From the NCBI GenBank assembly GCA_002409405.1, contig DHNG01000037.1:1395-11170 (forward strand): 9,776 nucleotides of DNA, read 5' to 3'. Below the pieces are notes generated by a model. It saw nothing but the letters and a program-made list of their open reading frames with translations. It searched no databases and was not told the origin of the DNA. This document shows, piece after piece, positions 6,854 to 9,776 of this stretch. Numbering within the stretch: position 1 is the first letter of the stretch; every line of letters begins with the position of its first letter. The stretch comes from Flavobacteriales bacterium UBA5422 (GTDB lineage: Bacteria > Bacteroidota > Bacteroidia > Flavobacteriales_D > Crocinitomicaceae). The position numbers and the translations under genes were made by a program.

Positions 6854-8074
6854 TTAGTTTCGCTTTCCTAATTTCATCAGCGACGGGACAAAGAATGAAA
6901 CCACACCTACAAGGGAAACAAGAATACCGGATATAATAAAAGCATACGGAACACCAACACTCTCTGCAATACTTCCCGTAAAGAGCAGTCCTACAATGCT
7001 GGGGAGCACTGCCATACTGAAGTACAGGGAGAATACCCTTCCCAGTTTATCAGGCGCAACTTCCTCCTGCAAAATGGTCATAAATGCTGCCGAAAAGATA
7101 GACAGTGCTACTCCTCCGAAGGCAGTCAGAATACCAAAACCAAGGAACCAGCTGCCAGGAAAGAATCCTGAAAATGTAAAGGTCAATCCGATAATGATGT
7201 GCATCGCATTGATCAGGATGATTTTAGATGTTTTTATCCGCATGATGCCCAAGACAGAGCCACCGATCAGCATCCCGACTCCCCAAATAATTTCGATCAG
7301 TCCCATTTCCCATTTTCCACCTGCGTAATGTCCGGTGGTCAGTAAGGGAAATAGAATAGCTACCGGCATGATGAAAAAGGTAACAATCATTGCAAACAAG
7401 AACAAAAATGAAAGCCCTTTATTGTGATAAACTGCCTGCATTCCTTCTTTTAGTTCATTAATTACGGATGAGAAAGAGGTGTTTGTTTTCTCACGTTTTA
7501 AATGCGGAATAGATACAAAAAACAACGATATAATGGCTACTAATGCCCCGATAATATCAAGATACAATACTTGTGAAATCGGGAAATATGTAATGGCCAA
7601 TGTTCCCAGTGCAGGTCCGGCAATTCCACTGAACGATTGCAGCATTTGGTTAATCCCCGATACGCGAAGTAGTTCCCGTTCGGGCACAATGAGCGGGGCA
7701 ACCGCCTGCATAGCAGGAGCGTGAAATGCATTTCCGACGGAACGACATCCCAACAGGAAGTATACCAACATCAGATTCGGATCACCGTCGTTCATGATGA
7801 AGGTCATTACGAAAGTGCATAAAGCAATAAATGCATCGGCGAGAATCATCACCAGTTTGCGATCCCAGCGATCAATGAATACACCTGCAAACGGACCGAT
7901 GATGGCCTGTGGGAGCAATCCTGCAATTCCTGCTAATGCAAGTACTTCCGCGGACTGATGCTTCAGACTGATCCAGATAATAACGGCAAAGTGTACGGAA
8001 TAACTACTGATCATCGACACAAACTGACCAGCCCATATAAATAGATAGGTACGAAACCACTGATTATTTTCCAT
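6854..8074 (-). CDS. Major facilitator superfamily exporter (MFS_3 / EntS-like drug-efflux type)
   Basis: The 406-residue protein has about 12 hydrophobic helices in two halves split by a polar loop near residues 190-215 (HLKREKTNTSF), the usual size for this group. The loop between helices 2 and 3 has the MFS motif A variant GPFAGVFIDRWDRK at residues 60-73, with the D-R-x-x-R/K pattern of proton-coupled antiporters. Overall it resembles the TIGR00900 / MFS_3 proteins (enterobactin exporter EntS, macrolide efflux MefA), which move hydrophobic small molecules out across the inner membrane; the substrate cannot be read from sequence. ATG at 8074 is the only plausible start. The gene stands alone, with its own promoter (8235-8228), a predicted leader of almost 150 bases containing a foldable element, and a terminator at 6830-6799. 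Confidence 0.93.
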   Translation of the reverse strand: MENNQWFRTYLFIWAGQFVSMISSYSVHFAVIIWISLKHQSAEVLALAGIAGLLPQAIIGPFAGVFIDRWDRKLVMILADAFIALCTFVMTFIMNDGDPNLMLVYFLLGCRSVGNAFHAPAMQAVAPLIVPERELLRVSGINQMLQSFSGIAGPALGTLAITYFPISQVLYLDIIGALVAIISLFFVSIPHLKREKTNTSFSSVINELKEGMQAVYHNKGLSFLFLFAMIVTFFIMPVAILFPLLTTGHYAGGKWEMGLIEIIWGVGMLIGGSVLGIMRIKTSKIILINAMHIIIGLTFTFSGFFPGSWFLGFGILTAFGGVALSIFSAAFMTILQEEVAPDKLGRVFSLYFSMAVLPSIVGLLFTGSIAESVGVPYAFIISGILVSLVGVVSFFVPSLMKLGKRN

Positions 8075-8123
8075 GAATTTTTTTTGAAATGATTGTCAAC
8101 TACAACTAAGAAGACTAATAAGA

Positions 8124-8200
8124 GGTTGCCTTCAAACAAATGATCGGAGGAGCATCCCTGTTCCCCCGTTTAGGCAATCCAGGGTTTTGCGATCATTGTT
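8124..8200 (-). ncRNA. Candidate structured 5' leader element of the MFS gene (possible pseudoknot or switch)
   Basis: Three pairings are visible. Stem 1 joins 8200-8190 to 8146-8135 (11 pairs, one bulged base at 8138). Inside it, stem 2 joins 8184-8180 to 8160-8156 (CCCTG with CAGGG). The 19-base loop of stem 2 contains 8177-8168 (TTGCCTAAAC on the minus strand), which can pair with 8137-8134 and 8131-8126 (GTTTGAAGGCAA, two bases bulged). That third stem crosses stem 1 and overlaps it by three bases, so it could make a pseudoknot or an alternative fold. The element lies between the predicted promoter and the MFS start codon, in a region with no convincing gene. I match it to no riboswitch I know. 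One extra pair works only as G-U on the plus strand (8125 with 8178), so strand is not certain. Confidence 0.4.
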
Positions 8201-8227
8201 GTATGGAAAGAAATAGTCATAACATTG

Positions 8228-8235
8228 CAAAATTA
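8228..8235 (-). promoter_or_regulatory. Candidate -7 box for the MFS gene
   Basis: On the minus strand the bases are TAATTTTG, an exact TAnnTTTG match. Transcription would start near 8221, giving a leader of almost 150 bases before ATG 8074. No exact TTTG is found at -33; TTGT lies 23 bases upstream of the box. A palindrome occupies the spacer. Confidence 0.55.
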
Positions 8236-8243
8236 TTCATTTT

Positions 8244-8256
8244 TCCGGATTCCGGA
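8244..8256. promoter_or_regulatory. Palindrome TCCGGATTCCGGA in the MFS promoter spacer (candidate operator)
   Basis: TCCGGA occurs twice around a single T, making a perfect 13-base dyad and a tandem repeat at once. It sits 9-21 bases upstream of the candidate -7 box of the MFS gene, where a bound repressor would block polymerase. No regulator gene is adjacent, so the protein partner is unknown. Confidence 0.35.
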
Positions 8257-8374
8257 GAACAATTCGGGGTAACTTTTTTGTTAGTGTTCTGTTAATTAGT
8301 CAATACCTACAGTAAAATAAGTGCTATGATTATTGCTTATAACCGAGCAATAAAAATCCGTGAATCTGTGATTA

Positions 8375-8394
8375 AAAAATAGCCAACTATTTTT
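8375..8394 (-). terminator. Weak A/T-rich hairpin terminator after the three-helix membrane protein
   Basis: On the minus strand AAAAATAG pairs with CTATTTTT around a TTGG loop, ending in a T run, 12 bases past the stop codon of the gene ending at 8407. The stem has only one G-C pair, so efficiency is doubtful, but its position fits. Confidence 0.45.
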
Positions 8395-8406
8395 CCAAAC
8401 AAAGTC

Positions 8407-8997
8407 TTATTCAAATAACTCTTTCATCCCTGCAGGTGGAGGATATTTCGATTTTTCACTTATCACCAATACATCCATACATAATTCAGCGATTACCTTG
8501 TTTTCTTCAAAAACAGCCTCTTCGGTTTCCAGCTGCATGATCTTTTCAAGCTCAGCATGTGATTTTAAATCATACCGAATGAATAAATACAGATCTTGCA
8601 ATTCCCATTTCAAATCAGTGATTTTTAATCCTTTTTCAGTTGCCTTGTAGGTGTAATAGTCAACAAAACTATATTCAAGATCGTCAACAAATTTGTCTTT
8701 TTTTACGTCGTTGTACTTGATCGATGCAATAATTAAAAAGCAGACCGTAAAGAAACTCACAACGGAAAGAGCAGGTTTTGCCGGATCCTGAGATCCGTTA
8801 TTTTTTGCAAACCGGTAGACTAGTATTCCCATTCCTACAAACACAATCCACATCCCTATTCCACCTATGAAGAATCCTGTTTTGTAATCCACCGAATGAT
8901 TGCGGACCCATCCAAGATTAAAGTAGGCACCTGCTAAAAAACTCCACACCGCAATTAATGCGATCCATCCGATATTTCTGATTAATAGTTTGTTCAT
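8407..8997 (-). CDS. Uncharacterised three-helix membrane protein
   Basis: The 196-residue protein has three hydrophobic segments at about residues 10-29, 41-62 and 76-93, then a soluble C-terminal domain (94-196) that is acidic and rich in aromatic residues (VDDLEYSFVDYYTYK, LYLFIRYDL). There is no cleavable signal peptide pattern; helix 1 is probably a membrane anchor, with residues 63-75 and the C-terminal domain on opposite sides if all three segments span the membrane. I recognise no family motif, and no function is inferred. The ATG at 8997 follows an A/T-rich region without a clear ribosome binding site, as usual in this phylum. The gene stands alone between two gene-poor stretches, and codon use looks like that of its neighbours. 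Confidence 0.8.
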   Translation of the reverse strand: MNKLLIRNIGWIALIAVWSFLAGAYFNLGWVRNHSVDYKTGFFIGGIGMWIVFVGMGILVYRFAKNNGSQDPAKPALSVVSFFTVCFLIIASIKYNDVKKDKFVDDLEYSFVDYYTYKATEKGLKITDLKWELQDLYLFIRYDLKSHAELEKIMQLETEEAVFEENKVIAELCMDVLVISEKSKYPPPAGMKELFE

Positions 8998-9302
8998 AGT
9001 AGTTGTTATTTATTTTAAGTGATATAAAAATAAAACAGTATAAAAATTAATGGTGCTAAAATAGACTATTTTGTTGATTCTGTTACAACAAACTCTTTTT
9101 ATTACAAATATGATCTCTTTCGATTGGTTCATCAATAAAAGAGGTTGCGGTCTAATGATTCGTGGAATACTTTTTTTAATTTTAGATGCATTACTTTTTT
9201 GTTCTAAAAAATAGGGAATAATTTTTATCCGTGGCCAAAACCATCATTTATTTTATTGTTTTGGCCAACTATAGACAGGAATACAATAAAAAAATCTAAT
9301 TC
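8998..9302. other. Gene-poor A/T-rich stretch
   Basis: No reading frame of convincing quality was found. On the minus strand TATTTTAG at 9063-9056 is a one-mismatch -7 box that could serve the membrane protein starting at 8997, but its nearest TTTG (9092-9089) is 25 bases away, so support is weak. The only other structure is the inverted repeat at 9232-9267. Confidence 0.5.
9232..9267. repeat. Perfect 10-bp inverted repeat TGGCCAAAAC / GTTTTGGCCA
   Basis: The arms 9232-9241 and 9258-9267 are exact reverse complements separated by a 16-base A/T-rich spacer. Neither strand has a T run immediately after it, so it does not look like a terminator. It lies 36 bases before the 17-codon frame at 9303 and could be a protein binding site or an RNA hairpin. 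Confidence 0.6.
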
Positions 9303-9356
9303 ATGATGAATAAATCTAATTTGTTTCTACTCTTGCTGTTATTTACTTCAGCCTGA
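9303..9356 (+). pseudogene. 17-codon signal-peptide-like frame ending at the lipobox position
   Basis: ATGATG opens a frame encoding MMNKSNLFLLLLLFTSA and then TGA, followed by TAA TAA. The peptide has the basic start, leucine core and FTSA end of a Bacteroidota lipoprotein signal peptide, and the stop stands exactly where the lipid-modified cysteine (TGC/TGT) would be. No continuation is readable downstream, where an A/T palindrome (9356-9373) follows. It may be the decayed 5' end of a lipoprotein gene, a short expressed peptide, or chance. No good promoter is visible. Confidence 0.3.
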
Positions 9357-9469
9357 TAATAATTGATTATTATTTTATACAATTGATAGAGTCAAAGTGA
9401 AGAAATGCAACCCTTACCCACCGCTTTCAATATCTTTTAAATGTTGACTAAGCCTAAAACCACTAAAAC

Positions 9470-9500
9470 AAAAAAAGTCCGACTCCTAAAAGCCAGACTT
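9470..9500 (-). terminator. Second intrinsic terminator downstream of the tRNA genes
   Basis: On the minus strand AAGTCTGGCT (9500-9491) pairs with AGTCGGACTT (9484-9475) around TTTAGG, ending in a run of seven T (9476-9470). Two pairs are U-G or G-U wobbles that would be mismatches on the plus strand, which supports minus-strand use. It lies about 50 bases beyond the first tRNA terminator and probably backs it up. Confidence 0.8.
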
Positions 9501-9540
9501 CTCTACAAACAAAGGGTGGAAGCCCCATTGTAAGCATTTT

Positions 9541-9576
9541 AAAAAACAAAAACCCCGCCATTTCTGACAGGGTTTT
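9541..9576 (-). terminator. Intrinsic terminator directly after tRNA-Leu
   Basis: On the minus strand AAAACCCTGTCA (9576-9565) pairs with TGGCGGGGTTTT (9560-9549) around a GAAA tetraloop, then TTTGTTTTTT. Two U-G wobbles fix the strand. It starts two bases past the tRNA 3' end. Confidence 0.88.
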
Positions 9577-9577
9577 G

Positions 9578-9661
9578 TACTCGAGGCGGGACTTGAACCC
9601 GCACGCCCAAAAGAGCACAGGATTTTAAGTCCGGCGTGTCTACCGATTCCACCACTCGAGC
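9578..9661 (-). tRNA. tRNA-Leu (anticodon UAA)
   Basis: The 84-base class II tRNA folds fully. The acceptor GCTCGAG (9661-9655) pairs with CTCGAGT (first pair G1-U72, as in E. coli tRNA-Leu), with discriminator A73. The anticodon loop CTTAAAA gives UAA at 9627-9625, reading UUA codons. The long variable arm is a four-pair GCTC-TTTT-GGGC hairpin, and the T arm is GCGGG-TTCAAGT-CCCGC. CCA is not encoded (ACA follows). The anticodon stem (CCGGA with TCCTG) has a C-U mismatch at position 28-42. Confidence 0.96.
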
Positions 9662-9677
9662 ATTCGGTATTATTATC

Positions 9678-9707
9678 AAAAAGAAAAGGCAAAGCCAATT
9701 TCTTTTT
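9678..9707 (-). other. Hairpin between the two tRNA genes
   Basis: AAAAAGAAA (9678-9686) and TTTCTTTTT (9699-9707) are perfect complements, with an inner GGC-AAA-GCC stem-loop. On the minus strand it sits just after tRNA-Gly and ends in TTTTCTTTTT, so it could partly terminate transcription or mark the RNA for processing before tRNA-Leu. Confidence 0.5.
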
Positions 9708-9710
9708 CTG

Positions 9711-9776
<66 letters not shown>

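Noticed and set aside
8124..8200. Resemblance of GCCTAAAC and GTTTAGGC to integron attC core sites
   Set aside because: The cores carry an extra base compared with the attC consensus, the arm order is wrong, and no integrase or cassette array is present.
8140..8295. A 51-codon plus-strand frame starting with ATG at 8140
   Set aside because: It overlaps the foldable leader element and the MFS promoter, has an unusual composition, no promoter box upstream and no recognisable motif; chance is more likely.
8121..9159. AGAGGTTGC followed by ATGAT at both 8121 and 9140, suggesting a second copy of the leader element
   Set aside because: Only nine bases match exactly, spacing differs and the second site has no matching stems; a chance match between two intergenic stretches is plausible.
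9356..9373. ATAATAAT-TG-ATTATTAT palindrome as a terminator
   Set aside because: The stem is made of A-T pairs only and would be too weak for termination; low-complexity sequence explains it.

Overview
The window looks like an ordinary stretch of chromosome from a Bacteroidota bacterium, most likely Flavobacteriales; the order is an inference. The evidence is an M1 peptidase with a C-terminal type IX secretion (T9SS) sorting domain (a system of this phylum), several upstream boxes matching the Bacteroidota -7 consensus TAnnTTTG, few Shine-Dalgarno sequences, and tRNA genes without an encoded CCA end. No transposase, integrase, phage gene or CRISPR array is visible.

Layout. 1-1761 (minus): a LOG-family phosphoribohydrolase followed one base later by a NIF3-family dinuclear-metal protein that runs off the left edge; the two probably form one operon. 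1762-1964: a divergent promoter region with good -7 boxes on both strands. 1965-4925 (plus): three separate units, namely a small exported protein of unknown function ending in a strong terminator, a 70-residue two-helix membrane protein, and a secreted M1 aminopeptidase-like protein. 4970-5001: a strong hairpin terminator at the convergent junction. 5000-6697 (minus): a 565-residue cytoplasmic protein with an alpha/beta-hydrolase second half. 6854-8074 (minus): a 12-helix MFS exporter with its own terminator. 8407-8997 (minus): an uncharacterised three-helix membrane protein. 9578-9776 (minus): tRNA-Gly(GCC), cut by the right edge, then tRNA-Leu(UAA), followed by two terminators in tandem.

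The genes do not form an obvious joint pathway. They are short, independent transcription units of housekeeping, envelope and export functions.

The most interesting part is the 332-base leader region of the MFS gene. It has a perfect -7 box, a palindrome (TCCGGATTCCGGA) where a repressor could sit, and then a compact foldable element with mutually overlapping long stems, possibly a pseudoknot, inside the predicted 5' leader. This is the best candidate for an undescribed element, an RNA switch or attenuator controlling an exporter, but it rests only on base-pairing seen by eye. A second curiosity is a 17-codon reading frame at 9303-9356 that encodes a lipoprotein-like signal peptide and stops exactly where the lipid-bearing cysteine should be.
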